IMG/VR virus record: IMGVR_UViG_3300037843_000033
Span: 1-52,144 of that record
Direction: 5' to 3' (one strand)
DNA length: 52,144 bases
Origin: a virus
In this document: piece after piece, positions 43,364 through 51,732 of the stretch
Numbering within the stretch: position 1 is the stretch's first letter
Layout of the letters: each line of letters begins with the position of its first letter
The notes under the pieces: model-generated
What the model was told of the DNA's origin: nothing
Databases searched by the model: none
What the model saw: only the letters and a program-made list of their open reading frames with translations
Made by a program: the position numbers and the translations under genes

Positions 43364-43983
43364 GACTTAATAATCTTAACCTCTCTTATTGATACAGAAA
43401 ATATAATGTTAGTTAACCCATCTAACTCCATGTTAAGTTGTTCAACTTGTTCAGGAGTCAATAGCAATCCATCCTTATGAAAAGGCTCGGTGGCTTGTGG
43501 GTTGTCTAACCATTCTTCCATGTTACGTTTCCATATAGGATTATCTTCTTCTGCTATACAGACTTCTGCTTTAGGTGAGTCACCTTCTAATACATCATCA
43601 AACTTCATTGCTACTCCTACACCATCTATCATAGAAATAGTAATTTCTTCTCTAAACTTTTTGTATATGCCTTGTTCATCCATATTGTTCTCTACATCCA
43701 ATAGATAACGAAAGGCTTGATTAACTCGTAAGTATAACGAACGAACACTGACATTAGGCCACAAATCTTTTCTATATGTTCGTGGCTGTCTGTCCTTAAT
43801 CATTTCGTCTATGTCTCTTTTCAACCATTCAGCATAACGACGTTTGTAGTATGTAGCATACGATTTACGACTCCAACCATGAGGACGTTTCTTAACAACT
43901 AAATTTACAACTTGTTGCATAGTACGACCGTCATTGAAAGTTACTGTAACAGGCTTGGGTTGTTGTTCTATTGGTTCAGACAT
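43360..43983 (-). CDS. Hypothetical protein
   Basis: From MSEPIEQQ (43983) 207 residues; MLY at 43992 is an alternative. N-terminal basic part (RPHGWSRKSYATYYKRRYAE) and acidic C-terminal part. First gene behind the 0.6-kb structured noncoding interval and probably translated from its transcript. No domain recognised. Confidence 0.6.
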   Translation of the reverse strand: MSEPIEQQPKPVTVTFNDGRTMQQVVNLVVKKRPHGWSRKSYATYYKRRYAEWLKRDIDEMIKDRQPRTYRKDLWPNVSVRSLYLRVNQAFRYLLDVENNMDEQGIYKKFREEITISMIDGVGVAMKFDDVLEGDSPKAEVCIAEEDNPIWKRNMEEWLDNPQATEPFHKDGLLLTPEQVEQLNMELDGLTNIIFSVSIREVKIIKS

Positions 43984-44602
43984 ATAAAGCATTACAGGCT
44001 TGATTGCTTTTTAAGTACGACAAGCTCAGTAAGTTGAACACGTACTAGCATTATGAGTCTCATGCTTCTCGGTAGTCTAATCAGAGTGTTGACTTTCCAT
44101 ACACTCTAAGACACCTTATTATAGTCATCTGTCCTAGTACCGTTGACTCGATAGTAGGTTTCTTAGGTTGTCCTACTATCAAATTAAACGTCCAGTTTTA
44201 TGTGGTTACTGGACAGGTTTATGAATAACCAGCAAAAGCCTAACCAAATGCCGCCACAATACCTTAAATTGTTTAGGCAAAGGGTGGCTCGTGAAAACCA
44301 CAACACTGTTAAGTATTACTTTCAACGCCCGATGCCTTCAAACAGCTAACGTCTAATTCCGTTTACTGTGTATTGTCAGAGTGCCATGTTATAGACATTC
44401 ACTCATTGTCTATACTATTACTTATGTCACAGTTAATCGATGGAGCTTGTGAACAAGGTATCGTCAACCAGTTTAATAATAGCTTCTGTCTTTATTCAGA
44501 ATGTCAAGCGCATATTTTATGTCTATCGCCCAGACAAAATTAACATCTAATTGCTCAATACTATAAGCATTTTCTATGCCAAGTCAAATTAGTGTATAAC
44601 TA
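43984..44602 (-). other. 0.6-kb noncoding region with a series of hairpins
   Basis: No gene seen. Perfect inverted repeats follow each other: AGTACG (44014-44019) / CGTACT (44041-44046), ATGAGTCTCAT near 44053-44063, AGAGTGT (44083-44089) / ACACTCT (44101-44107), GATAGTAGG (44150-44158) / CCTACTATC (44172-44180), GTCCAGT (44190-44196) / ACTGGAC (44208-44214), and ATAGACA (44391-44397) / TGTCTAT (44407-44413). If the 16-bp element at 44603 is a promoter, this would be its leader RNA. It could also be an origin or a small RNA cluster. Confidence 0.4.
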
Positions 44603-44618
44603 ATGTTAGAAAGTATAT
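44603..44618 (-). promoter_or_regulatory. Copy C of the 16-bp element ATATACTTTCTAACAT
   Basis: Identical on the minus strand to copies A and B. It overlaps the last codons of the activator gene and points into the structured region before 43983. Confidence 0.45.
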
Positions 44619-45517
44619 CGTATCTTTCCTAATACATTATATCTTTTCAATGCTTGTTCAAGTGACCTTACATTCAATGACAAATCAATCTTATCATTCA
44701 TTATAGCTTCTTCATATTGAGCTAGAAATTCTTTTGCTTTGACTGGCAACTTAAGTAAATCTCCAAGAGCTATTACTATTGGAACTATATCTCTCTTACG
44801 TTCCCTCAATGGTTTAATGTGCAATTCAAATGTACTTATTCTCGCATACAAATCTTTCCTGAATAGATTCTTATCAACCATTTCTCTTATATTGCGATTA
44901 GTTGCACACACAAACCTACATGAAATCTCTTTTTCATCTGCTGCACCGACAGGACGAATGTATCTTTTGCCATCAATAGGTTGTAATACATTAAGCAACT
45001 TAGCTTGTGTTGACAATGGCAAGTCGCCAATCTCATCAAGAAACATTACTCCATCTTGGGCAGATAGTATTAGTCCTTTCTTACTGCTAGTTGCACCAGT
45101 AAATGCACCAGCAGTATGGCCAAACAGTTCTGACTCCACTAACTCTGCTGGCATAGCCGCGCAATTAATACGAGCAAATGTTCCTTGTCTATCACCTATC
45201 ATTGCTCTAGCTATTAGCTCTTTACCAGTTCCAGTTTCACCAGTAATAAGAACTTCATCATCAACTTTAGCTAGCTTCATAGCATCAGCTTTCATGGCTA
45301 GGGTATCTTCATCTTCGGTTATAAACTTCTTCAACCACAAAGCTGCTCCTGTAACCATATCTACTAACTGTCCATTCTCAATTCTAAACTTTAACTCAGG
45401 AGTAATATCTAGTAACTGTTGTACAGCTTCTACTTGTCCAACAGCTAATAGAGAACGCAGAGTAGATTCTGTTGGAGCTATTCTATCAGGTGTGTTAGGT
45501 TTTTGTATTGATATCAT
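44606..45517 (-). CDS. NtrC-type sigma-54 activator (AAA+ domain, no DNA-binding tail)
   Basis: 303 residues. Walker A GETGTGKE (93-100), the sigma-54 contact loop GAFTGA (137-142), Walker B FLDEIGDL (159-166), sensor ATNRN (about 205) and arginine-finger region FRKDLYARI (219-227) are all intact. These are the defining features of bacterial enhancer-binding proteins, which use ATP to open sigma-54 polymerase complexes. The about 70-residue N-terminus is not a recognised receiver or GAF domain, and no C-terminal helix-turn-helix is visible (it ends about 60 residues after the AAA+ core), so it may act from solution or through another protein. Its target could be phage late promoters at 5720 and 6172. 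Confidence 0.85.
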   Translation of the reverse strand: MISIQKPNTPDRIAPTESTLRSLLAVGQVEAVQQLLDITPELKFRIENGQLVDMVTGAALWLKKFITEDEDTLAMKADAMKLAKVDDEVLITGETGTGKELIARAMIGDRQGTFARINCAAMPAELVESELFGHTAGAFTGATSSKKGLILSAQDGVMFLDEIGDLPLSTQAKLLNVLQPIDGKRYIRPVGAADEKEISCRFVCATNRNIREMVDKNLFRKDLYARISTFELHIKPLRERKRDIVPIVIALGDLLKLPVKAKEFLAQYEEAIMNDKIDLSLNVRSLEQALKRYNVLGKIRYTF

Positions 45518-45527
45518 AATTTAACTT

Positions 45528-45749
45528 TCATATAATTTTCCTATCTTTCGGTTGTACTTTAATTCCCCATCTATACTGAAATTGCCCAGGTCGTATATTG
45601 TATGACTTATTTATTCTACCTGCAAACTCAAAGTTCATACTATCATACAATGACCTAAGAGCTAACGACACTACAGGCGGAACTGTAACAGGTGCTATAG
45701 GCCTAAGCCCCAATGTTAACTGGTTGTTCTGACTCGTTATAGTTTTCAT
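45528..45749 (-). CDS. Hypothetical protein before the activator
   Basis: 73 residues, basic and beta-rich (LTLGLRPIAPVTVPPVVSLA ... WGIKVQPKDRKII). Overlaps the 52-residue gene by 47 bases in another frame and ends 10 bases before the activator. Unknown; could regulate or partner the activator by position. Confidence 0.5.
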   Translation of the reverse strand: MKTITSQNNQLTLGLRPIAPVTVPPVVSLALRSLYDSMNFEFAGRINKSYNIRPGQFQYRWGIKVQPKDRKII

Positions 45750-45861
45750 CTTCTTCCATTACAGACAGACCATGTTCTTCAGCATCACGACGACGCTGTT
45801 CTTTCTCATAGTCCTCAACTAAGAATTGGTATTCTTCACTTGCTAGTTTAAGTCCAATCAT
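45703..45861 (-). CDS. 52-residue acidic protein
   Basis: ATG 45861 to TAG 45703. Acidic helix (SEEYQFLVEDYEKEQRRRDA ... EEDENYNESEQ). ATG overlaps the stop of the previous gene (ATGA). Small and without family, accepted for the coupling. Confidence 0.5.
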   Translation of the reverse strand: MIGLKLASEEYQFLVEDYEKEQRRRDAEEHGLSVMEEDENYNESEQPVNIGA

Positions 45862-46130
45862 ACAACCTTATCTCCCTCTCTAAGTTCTTCATGTTGTTCT
45901 TCATCCTCATGCAACTCATGCACAATGGGGACTATATCGTCATTTGGTACATGAACGAAGGATGGATTGGTTCTGGTAACTTTGATTTCTGTTACCTGTA
46001 CTCTATAACAAACTTGAAATGGTTCAAGATATAAAGCAACAGCATTACACAGTTGTTCGTTATCCAATGGTGCTTTATCTTTAGCTGAATCAGGTATCTC
46101 TACTATTAGTTGTACTACTTTGGTTGTCAT
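45858..46130 (-). CDS. Hypothetical acidic protein
   Basis: 90 residues with beta-type start (KVVQLIVEIPDSAKDKAPLD) and very acidic end (HELHEDEEQHEELREGDKVV). Preceded by AAAGGACGATAAT. No family recognised. Confidence 0.6.
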   Translation of the reverse strand: MTTKVVQLIVEIPDSAKDKAPLDNEQLCNAVALYLEPFQVCYRVQVTEIKVTRTNPSFVHVPNDDIVPIVHELHEDEEQHEELREGDKVV

Positions 46131-46131
46131 A

Positions 46132-46272
46132 TTATCGTCCTTTGTATTCTTTGATTACAACTCTCTTTACAAACTTATCTTTAAGAATAACCAATGCTAC
46201 ATTATGTGCATAGTTTTCTACATTAAAGTTCTTACTTGGTGCTTTTATTTTTATATCAATTTTGATTGTCAT
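46132..46272 (-). CDS. 46-residue hypothetical protein
   Basis: ATG 46272 to TAA 46132; Lys/Ile/Val-rich (MTIKIDIKIKAPSKNF ... KRVVIKEYKGR), probable single beta-sheet domain. Starts 3 bases after the ligase stop and ends 2 bases before the next gene, so it fits the tight operon. Confidence 0.5.
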   Translation of the reverse strand: MTIKIDIKIKAPSKNFNVENYAHNVALVILKDKFVKRVVIKEYKGR

Positions 46273-46274
46273 AC

Positions 46275-47189
46275 TCAATATCCTTCCTCTCTTAATCCAA
46301 TATAGATTGGACTTCTTGGTTTAATTTTCATACCATGTGGTTTGTGTTTGATTGTTATTTGTTTGTCTATCCATTTTGCTTTGTTGTTCCAAATCTCTTT
46401 TCGTAAAGCATCAGTTAGTCCAACACCAGTACCAACCTTAAAGTCTAATCCATTCTTATCTCTAACTAAGAATGCTCCAAGAGTATCTTTGCCTAGTAAG
46501 TTATCTTGACATGACGACCTATCCATCTTACCTACAGCATTATAATTGTCCGAGTTTCCATTCTCCATCTGTTCTAAGAAGCCTACAATAGTTACCTCTT
46601 GTCTTACATAGCGAGCTAGTTTAATAAGATATTGTTCTCTTATAGTAGAGCGTCCTTGTTTGTACGGCGAGTTAGGTGTACGAAAACATATACCTTCTCC
46701 ATGTTCCTGTTCAAAAATCTTAAATGTTCTAAATAAAGTTTCAGCATCTTGACATGGAAAAGGATATTGGTATTCAGTATCTTTCCAGTCATAGTGACGT
46801 ATATTAATGATTGCTTGATTGTATCTTGTTTGATATGGAAGTTCACCAAACCAGTCCAGTATATGAAACTGTATTAAATCCGACCTCTCATGCTCCTTGG
46901 ACATAACTATAGATTCTATCTCATCATAATTAAGCTCAGGATTCCATAATTCCATATCAAATCCTGCTGGCAATTTCATTGCTCTAGCCCTTATGGAATA
47001 GTTAGGTATTAGTTTAAGTGTACGAGATACTAGGTTGTTAAGTTTGATTGCTCTTATACCATCCTTCTTTAGGGTAGCTAGGACTGGATAGCGAAGTTTC
47101 TCCATAGCTGCTAAGATATTAGCATCTGAATGTTCCACTGATGGTGGAAGGAGTGAGGCAGCTAACATGGGGCGTTTGAAGTTTAGCAT
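46275..47189 (-). CDS. ATP-dependent DNA ligase
   Basis: 304 residues. Nucleotidyl-transfer motif I K41-K-D-G-I-R (LKKDGIRAI), motif III GFDMELW (about residue 75), motif IV EGICFRTP (about 165), motif V QYLIKLARY (about 185), followed by an OB-type domain (about 195-304). It seals nicks in replication and recombination with the neighbouring polymerase and helicase genes. Length is within the range of small phage ligases. Confidence 0.88.
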   Translation of the reverse strand: MLNFKRPMLAASLLPPSVEHSDANILAAMEKLRYPVLATLKKDGIRAIKLNNLVSRTLKLIPNYSIRARAMKLPAGFDMELWNPELNYDEIESIVMSKEHERSDLIQFHILDWFGELPYQTRYNQAIINIRHYDWKDTEYQYPFPCQDAETLFRTFKIFEQEHGEGICFRTPNSPYKQGRSTIREQYLIKLARYVRQEVTIVGFLEQMENGNSDNYNAVGKMDRSSCQDNLLGKDTLGAFLVRDKNGLDFKVGTGVGLTDALRKEIWNNKAKWIDKQITIKHKPHGMKIKPRSPIYIGLREEGY

Positions 47190-47192
47190 AGT

Positions 47193-47420
47193 TTAGCTGT
47201 CTCCATAATCAGATGGGTCGCCACCATAACAACCATTATCAAATTCTTGGTCGTCAAAGCCACGAGATGAATAAGCACTATCTCCTGGTATTTCTTTCTT
47301 CTTTACTTGAGTTTCATTGAACTGATAGTAGCCATTTATTTTAGTTCCTTTTGAACCTTTAATTATAAGATAACCACAATTTGACCAAGTTCGGAATGTT
47401 TTCCATGTATGTTCATTCAT
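47193..47420 (-). CDS. Hypothetical Asp/Gly-rich small protein
   Basis: From the second Met (MNEHTWKTFR) 75 residues; MNDMNE at 47429 is also possible. N-terminal half beta-like with KGSKGTKINGYYQF, C-terminal half Asp/Gly/Ser-rich (SSRGFDDQEFDNGCYGGDPS). Ends 3 bases before the ligase. Unknown. Confidence 0.5.
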   Translation of the reverse strand: MNEHTWKTFRTWSNCGYLIIKGSKGTKINGYYQFNETQVKKKEIPGDSAYSSRGFDDQEFDNGCYGGDPSDYGDS

Positions 47421-47421
47421 A

Positions 47422-49707
47422 TCATTCATCCTCTCCTATTTCTCCACCAAGTTCATGTTGTTCTTCATCAGTATCAGGTGGTGGCCCATTCTCTACTAAT
47501 GCTCTTGCTAACTCTTTTGCTTTGTGATAGTTAGTAATAAGGTCTTGCCAATTCTCATGCTGTCTTACAACTTTAGATAGACACTTAAGTCTATGTGTAA
47601 CTACGAAAGCCTGTTCTTCTTCTACTGTTCCACGATAGTATAGGAAGTTTTGTATAGTATCTGATAGACTGGTTAGTCTAGGTACACGACCGCAACCCTG
47701 GACGAGTTCGATAGGACTCCAAGTTGGGCCAACAGTTGCTTTACGAGGTCTTGTGGGTACATTTGCAATATCCTCAACAACTGCATACCCGTTCTTTTGT
47801 CTACGAACTTTGTAGGTAGTTTGTTCATCGGTATGATGCAAGGATAGGCCAACACCCCCCGCTTTGTACGTGTAAATACAATACAAACTCTTACCTGATT
47901 GGAATCTATCGATTTCATGTTGTCTTTGCTCCTTTGATTGATTGCCTAGTCGTAATTCTTTTGGTAAATCTTCAAGAACTCTATCGTCAACATCATCAAG
48001 CATCATATCTTCCATTGTTACCCCTGCTTCTTGAAATGTTTTTAAGTTAGCAGTAACTTTAGCCTTCAATTTCTGCTTGGCTGTTAGCTGTGTTTGCCCG
48101 CCACCCCATATAAGTGATATATTATTACGGTCAATGCCATACTTATCATGCAGTATCTTAGTAACTGCTATGATAGTTTTCTTAAACTTACAAGCTAGTA
48201 CAGCAGCATAACCTTCTTGAACATCATGATACATTCTAGCCGCAAAAATATAACGCTTACAGTATTCAGCAGCAGCTAAGAATATACCTAGTTCTACTAG
48301 AGCTTGGAACCTAGGATTGTCAGTTATAGATTCTTCTAGCTTGGCTTTCCTTATCAGATACTTCTCCCATGCTTCGTCATATTCTTTACGAGTTTCAGGT
48401 GAGTCAAAATCTATTATTTCTACACTATTAATAGCATTGAACTGCCATCTTACACCTTTGACTCGTACAATATAGTCATCCAAATCTTTCATTAGCCTCT
48501 CTACGGCAGCCTCATTATACTCATCAGGTGGCGAAGGGGCCGCAATAGCTGCTGCATAAGTTGGCCAAGTAGATTCAGACAGCTTGGTTCCATGTGGAAA
48601 TCCTAGATGAGATATGTCCTTCTTGGTTGCTATAGCAAATGCTTTAGCTTCTGACACACGGGTAAAGGGAGTGGCTGATAGGAATATCTGTGTGGTGGGT
48701 GTATCAATGGATGAATACTTAATAGCTATCTTATGTTGGATAGAAGAATCATTCTTCAATGTTTGACATTCATCCCAGAATATAACACAAGGATTGATTA
48801 GTTTCTTCCACTCATACACTTCTCTTTCTTCCCCATCAACAATAATATTCTTACACATTATCCATAGCTGTCCAGCCCTAGCTCTTAGCTGTTCAATGTT
48901 AATAACTTCTGTGTCAGATGGATGCTTAATTCCGAAAAACTTAGCATTAACTCTCTTAGTCTGCTCAACAACTGATGAACGAGTTATAGATAGATAGTTA
49001 ACATGACCCCATGTTTTATCAGCTTCAAACTTTCTATCTTTAAGTCGTCTATCTATTGCAGCACAAATAAATGTTTTACCTGTTCCAGTAGATGCAATGA
49101 TTAGTATAGCTGGTTTCTTATCATCACACACTTTATCCAATGCTTCCTTCGTAGCTTTCTTTTGAAACCAGAATAGAAAACCTTTCTCTAAAGCAGATGG
49201 TGCTAGACCATAGTCATTACTATTATTGAATCCAGATTCGTCTAACGAGCTAACGGCTTGGGATGATTGGAAGTGCGGGGTAATTTTGGCATTCGTGCTA
49301 CCATCTGATTGTACTCCTTGCACTGGTAAGTCGGCAACTTTAGGTTGGTTAGATGGGACAATCTTACTGGTATCTGTACTGGCAACTGGTGCAGGAACAT
49401 CACTTTTATTTTCAGTTTCATATTTCCTTTCTTTCAGTTTGTTTTCCAAATCATCGGACAGTTTAGTACACCAGGCTTTTAGTTGTACTATGTCTATAGG
49501 TTTGTCACACTGTTCTTGTGTAAAGTTAGCCAATATGTAGGCATCATCGTAGCCGGTAACATGGTAACAGTCTCTCCATGTTTTGATATTACCAAAGGAG
49601 AACTGTGACTTTAGTTTATTAGTTATACCTAGTATAACTTGCCTTTGCTGTCGTTCAGCTTTGGCTATAGCTTTGATTGCTTGTTGTTCTTTTGTATCGG
49701 TTGACAT
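47422..49707 (-). CDS. SF2 DNA helicase
   Basis: 761 residues. Helicase domain 1: Walker A IIASTGTGKT (about 200-210), DECQ Walker B (about 314) and SATPFTR motif III (about 345). Domain 2: GVGLSLHH (motif V-like, about 610) and QGCGRVPRL (motif VI with Arg finger, about 675). The first 170 residues are a Lys/Glu-rich and Ser/Asn-rich extension. This superfamily-2 helicase probably opens forks or branched DNA; relation to Snf2/DEAD types is not resolved. Confidence 0.8.
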   Translation of the reverse strand: MSTDTKEQQAIKAIAKAERQQRQVILGITNKLKSQFSFGNIKTWRDCYHVTGYDDAYILANFTQEQCDKPIDIVQLKAWCTKLSDDLENKLKERKYETENKSDVPAPVASTDTSKIVPSNQPKVADLPVQGVQSDGSTNAKITPHFQSSQAVSSLDESGFNNSNDYGLAPSALEKGFLFWFQKKATKEALDKVCDDKKPAILIIASTGTGKTFICAAIDRRLKDRKFEADKTWGHVNYLSITRSSVVEQTKRVNAKFFGIKHPSDTEVINIEQLRARAGQLWIMCKNIIVDGEEREVYEWKKLINPCVIFWDECQTLKNDSSIQHKIAIKYSSIDTPTTQIFLSATPFTRVSEAKAFAIATKKDISHLGFPHGTKLSESTWPTYAAAIAAPSPPDEYNEAAVERLMKDLDDYIVRVKGVRWQFNAINSVEIIDFDSPETRKEYDEAWEKYLIRKAKLEESITDNPRFQALVELGIFLAAAEYCKRYIFAARMYHDVQEGYAAVLACKFKKTIIAVTKILHDKYGIDRNNISLIWGGGQTQLTAKQKLKAKVTANLKTFQEAGVTMEDMMLDDVDDRVLEDLPKELRLGNQSKEQRQHEIDRFQSGKSLYCIYTYKAGGVGLSLHHTDEQTTYKVRRQKNGYAVVEDIANVPTRPRKATVGPTWSPIELVQGCGRVPRLTSLSDTIQNFLYYRGTVEEEQAFVVTHRLKCLSKVVRQHENWQDLITNYHKAKELARALVENGPPPDTDEEQHELGGEIGEDE

Positions 49708-49710
49708 AAA

Positions 49711-50169
49711 TTAGTCAGGCTCAGCGCAAAGTATTGCCCATGCAGGTAAAGTAGATAATGTTTCTCTTATTTTTTCTTGATGAAAAAGATACATTGATTT
49801 ATTACTGTTTGGCGGCCCTTGGTTTGGAACTTGTGATAGTGTCATCGTTGATTCACTTCCTTGGATACTCCAACTTCTTAATGATTTCCACCATTCACCA
49901 GTCTCGTCATGCTCATCAAATGAATGAAAATGTATTCCCCTTGAAGTAATTTCATAAGTGTATGTATAATACACTTCTTTATCTATTCCATCGGAGTTCC
50001 ATTGGTCTGACCACTTAATTTTGTATAAGCTTCTATCTTTTCTATGATAGAAATTAACAGTAAATGCAGTTTTGTTTCTTTCCTTAAGAATAGAATCTAA
50101 TCTATCTATTTTAGGTAAAGCTTCTTCTAATCTTCGTAGTAATCTAGTTACTGTTGGCTGTTGTTTCAT
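49711..50169 (-). CDS. Hypothetical protein
   Basis: 152 residues, with basic N-terminus (VTRLLRRLEEALPKIDRLDS) and beta/aromatic centre (KEVYYTYTYEITSRGIHFHS). Begins by ATGA at the stop of the upstream gene. No family recognised. Confidence 0.55.
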   Translation of the reverse strand: MKQQPTVTRLLRRLEEALPKIDRLDSILKERNKTAFTVNFYHRKDRSLYKIKWSDQWNSDGIDKEVYYTYTYEITSRGIHFHSFDEHDETGEWWKSLRSWSIQGSESTMTLSQVPNQGPPNSNKSMYLFHQEKIRETLSTLPAWAILCAEPD

Positions 50170-50618
50170 AATTCCTCCTCTTTAGTTATAATTTTCTTTA
50201 GTCCTAAATAATCCAACACATCTTTATTACCTTTACCAAACACTCTAGCAGCTATTGGCCTAGCCTGCTCAATAGACATTTTGGTTTCTTTGGCTATTGC
50301 TCTAGCTAAGTCATCAATATTCCTATCCTTAATCCACCTAGCTATACGTTCTTTGTGTGCATGTAATTTTTGTCTTGTGTAAGTATCATTAGAAGCTTTC
50401 CATTCAGAGTATCTCCACAAGAGAGGATATTCTAGTGGTTCGCCATCTTTGTCATTGAACTCTACCTTCCATTTAGTAGAGTCCTTTAGTTTGATAGATA
50501 GTATCGTGCCTGTCAAGGGAGTTATTCTGGCACACATTATACCATTAGAATCATCACCTAATATATTCCAGATTAAATCTTGTAAAGGCAGGCTAGTTAA
50601 GTCATCATTAGATTTCAT
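50166..50618 (-). CDS. Hypothetical protein
   Basis: 150 residues with beta-type first half (ARITPLTGTILSIKLKDSTK) and helical second half (HKERIARWIKDRNIDDLARA). Last AT-rich backbone gene before the G+C-rich block. No family recognised. Confidence 0.6.
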   Translation of the reverse strand: MKSNDDLTSLPLQDLIWNILGDDSNGIMCARITPLTGTILSIKLKDSTKWKVEFNDKDGEPLEYPLLWRYSEWKASNDTYTRQKLHAHKERIARWIKDRNIDDLARAIAKETKMSIEQARPIAARVFGKGNKDVLDYLGLKKIITKEEEL

Positions 50619-50621
50619 CTA

Positions 50622-50705
50622 TTACTCTGGCAACTCCTTTCGTTCCTTTGCGTCGGCGCGGCTACGCACGTCATTTGCAGTTCGGGAGTCAGCGAGAGCC
50701 GTCAT
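50622..50705 (-). CDS. Possible 27-residue peptide gene
   Basis: ATG 50705 to TAA 50622 (MTALADSRTANDVRSRADAK ...). It overlaps the end of the upstream gene and ends 3 bases before the next. Short and charged; retained as a possibility only. Confidence 0.25.
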   Translation of the reverse strand: MTALADSRTANDVRSRADAKERKELPE

Positions 50706-51132
50706 CGCTGACCTCCCCGTTGGGCAGCGCGGCGGAGCGTGTCGCCAGTTCGAGGTCAATTTGGACTCGGCGCTTGGTTACTTGGGCGCGCACGAGTAGC
50801 GCAGTATCGCCGCCGCAAGCAGCTTCGATTTCGTCATGGCTGTATCGCCAGTCGGTGAGTGACGCCTTGAGTTTTTCGACGCTTCCGGCGCACAAGATTT
50901 GGTGGTAGTCACCAAAATCAAACGCCAGCACATCCGACCAGTCGGATAGTTCCGCCTCGGTTGCCGCATCGTATTGCTGGGTGTGTTTCACGCTGCCATC
51001 ATTCGGGTCATAGACCGCGAATCCGCAGCCGTCTTTGTATAGGATATATTTCATTTTCGTTTGTTGTTGTTCGCTCTGCCCAACCACTGCCCGGAGCCAA
51101 AGCCGCGTCTCCGGTGTTTTTGATTCATTCAT
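50689..51132 (-). CDS. Hypothetical protein, G+C-rich
   Basis: 147 residues from MNESKTPETR, or 121 from the second Met (MKYILYKDGCGFAVYDPNDG). The second start follows AACAACAACAAACGAAA and may be the real one. Alpha/beta with acidic patches (EAELSDWSDVLAFDFGDYHQ). No family recognised. Higher G+C content marks it as part of the acquired module. Confidence 0.6.
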   Translation of the reverse strand: MNESKTPETRLWLRAVVGQSEQQQTKMKYILYKDGCGFAVYDPNDGSVKHTQQYDAATEAELSDWSDVLAFDFGDYHQILCAGSVEKLKASLTDWRYSHDEIEAACGGDTALLVRAQVTKRRVQIDLELATRSAALPNGEVSDDGSR

Positions 51133-51143
51133 AAATTAAAGAG

Positions 51144-51231
51144 TGAGCGCGGCAGGATTTGAACCTGCATGACCGCATAAGTCAGGGGCTTCTATGCTCA
51201 CCCTTGCGTCTTTTCATTCCGCCACGCGCTC
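51144..51231 (-). tRNA. tRNA-Leu-like gene with irregular anticodon arm
   Basis: Acceptor GAGCGCG/CGCGCTC pairs perfectly, then TG, D-arm GCGGAATG...GACGC, a variable arm TGAC-TTATGCG-GTCA and T-arm GCAGG-TTCAAAT-CCTGC. The length (88) and the long variable arm point to leucine. The anticodon arm does not fold into the normal 5-7-5 form: AGGG...CCCT closes with a bulge or 10-13-base loop containing ATAG. TAG (reading CUA) is the best guess. CCA is not encoded. Confidence 0.6.
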
Positions 51232-51241
51232 ATAAATAAGT

Positions 51242-51266
51242 TGGCCTAAGCAGGACTTGAACCTGC
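51242..51266 (-). other. Second tRNA-like 3' end (T-arm and acceptor)
   Basis: GCAGG-TTCAAGT-CCTGC followed by TTAGGCC-A matches a tRNA 3' end and is nearly the same as the T-arm of the neighbouring tRNA. A complementary GGTCTAA lies at 51380-51374, 139 bases away, too far for an ordinary tRNA. It may be a decayed or interrupted tRNA-Leu, or a recombination scar. Confidence 0.4.
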
Positions 51267-51464
51267 ATGATAAGGTTTCGTCTTTGACTTTCGCTTATCT
51301 ATTCCATGTATTGCTACAATGAGTTTAGCGTCTCTGCCTATCGTTGCCCACTGGGGTCGTACAGTTTCCGCCATTAGACCAACCAAAATTACACCACCCG
51401 GTCTTACATAAGCTTGCCGAGTTATTCGACCCGCCTTTGTTAATGTTATGTCGTTGACTTTCAT
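51246..51464 (-). CDS. Hypothetical protein ending in tRNA-like sequence
   Basis: From MKVNDITLTKAGR (51464) 72 residues; basic and beta-type (GGVILVGLMAETVRPQW). The last residues HAGSSPA are the translation of the T-arm, typical of an ORF that runs into a tRNA by chance. No ribosome site is visible. It may be spurious. Confidence 0.3.
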   Translation of the reverse strand: MKVNDITLTKAGRITRQAYVRPGGVILVGLMAETVRPQWATIGRDAKLIVAIHGIDKRKSKTKPYHAGSSPA

Positions 51465-51499
51465 GTTGCCCACTAACACTGTAAGCTGGCTAGGTGGTG

Positions 51500-51676
51500 T
51501 TAAATTAGCCGAGGTTTATTTGTTCTGTTATAAAAGTTTTTACATTTTTTGCACCAACGAAAGCCATGTAACATTGGTTCATGCGCACAATGAATTGGTC
51601 GAGTAACTGTCATATTATGCCTACCACATAAGCAAAGGAATCTACCTGAATAGTTAATGTGCATTACAAATAGCAT
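51500..51676 (-). CDS. 58-residue zinc-binding protein
   Basis: ATG 51676 follows GAAGGAGTAGT, a good ribosome site; stop TAA at 51500. Cysteines and histidines in pairs (LCLCGRH near residue 14, HCAH near 31, CKKC near 44) make a zinc finger. AT-rich inside the otherwise G+C-rich module. Function unknown, perhaps nucleic-acid binding. Confidence 0.7.
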   Translation of the reverse strand: MLFVMHINYSGRFLCLCGRHNMTVTRPIHCAHEPMLHGFRWCKKCKNFYNRTNKPRLI

Positions 51677-51732
51677 ACTACTCCTTCGTTGCGTTGTTGG
51701 TTTTCGCCATCGTTGATGTCGGCGTTAGGCAT

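Noticed and set aside
44739-45524. 261-residue plus-strand ORF
   Set aside because: Opposite-strand shadow of the sigma-54 activator, whose motifs are intact on the minus strand.
34519-50618. Search for integrase, repressor or reverse transcriptase (diversity-generating element)
   Set aside because: No matching catalytic motifs were seen in any product of the window.
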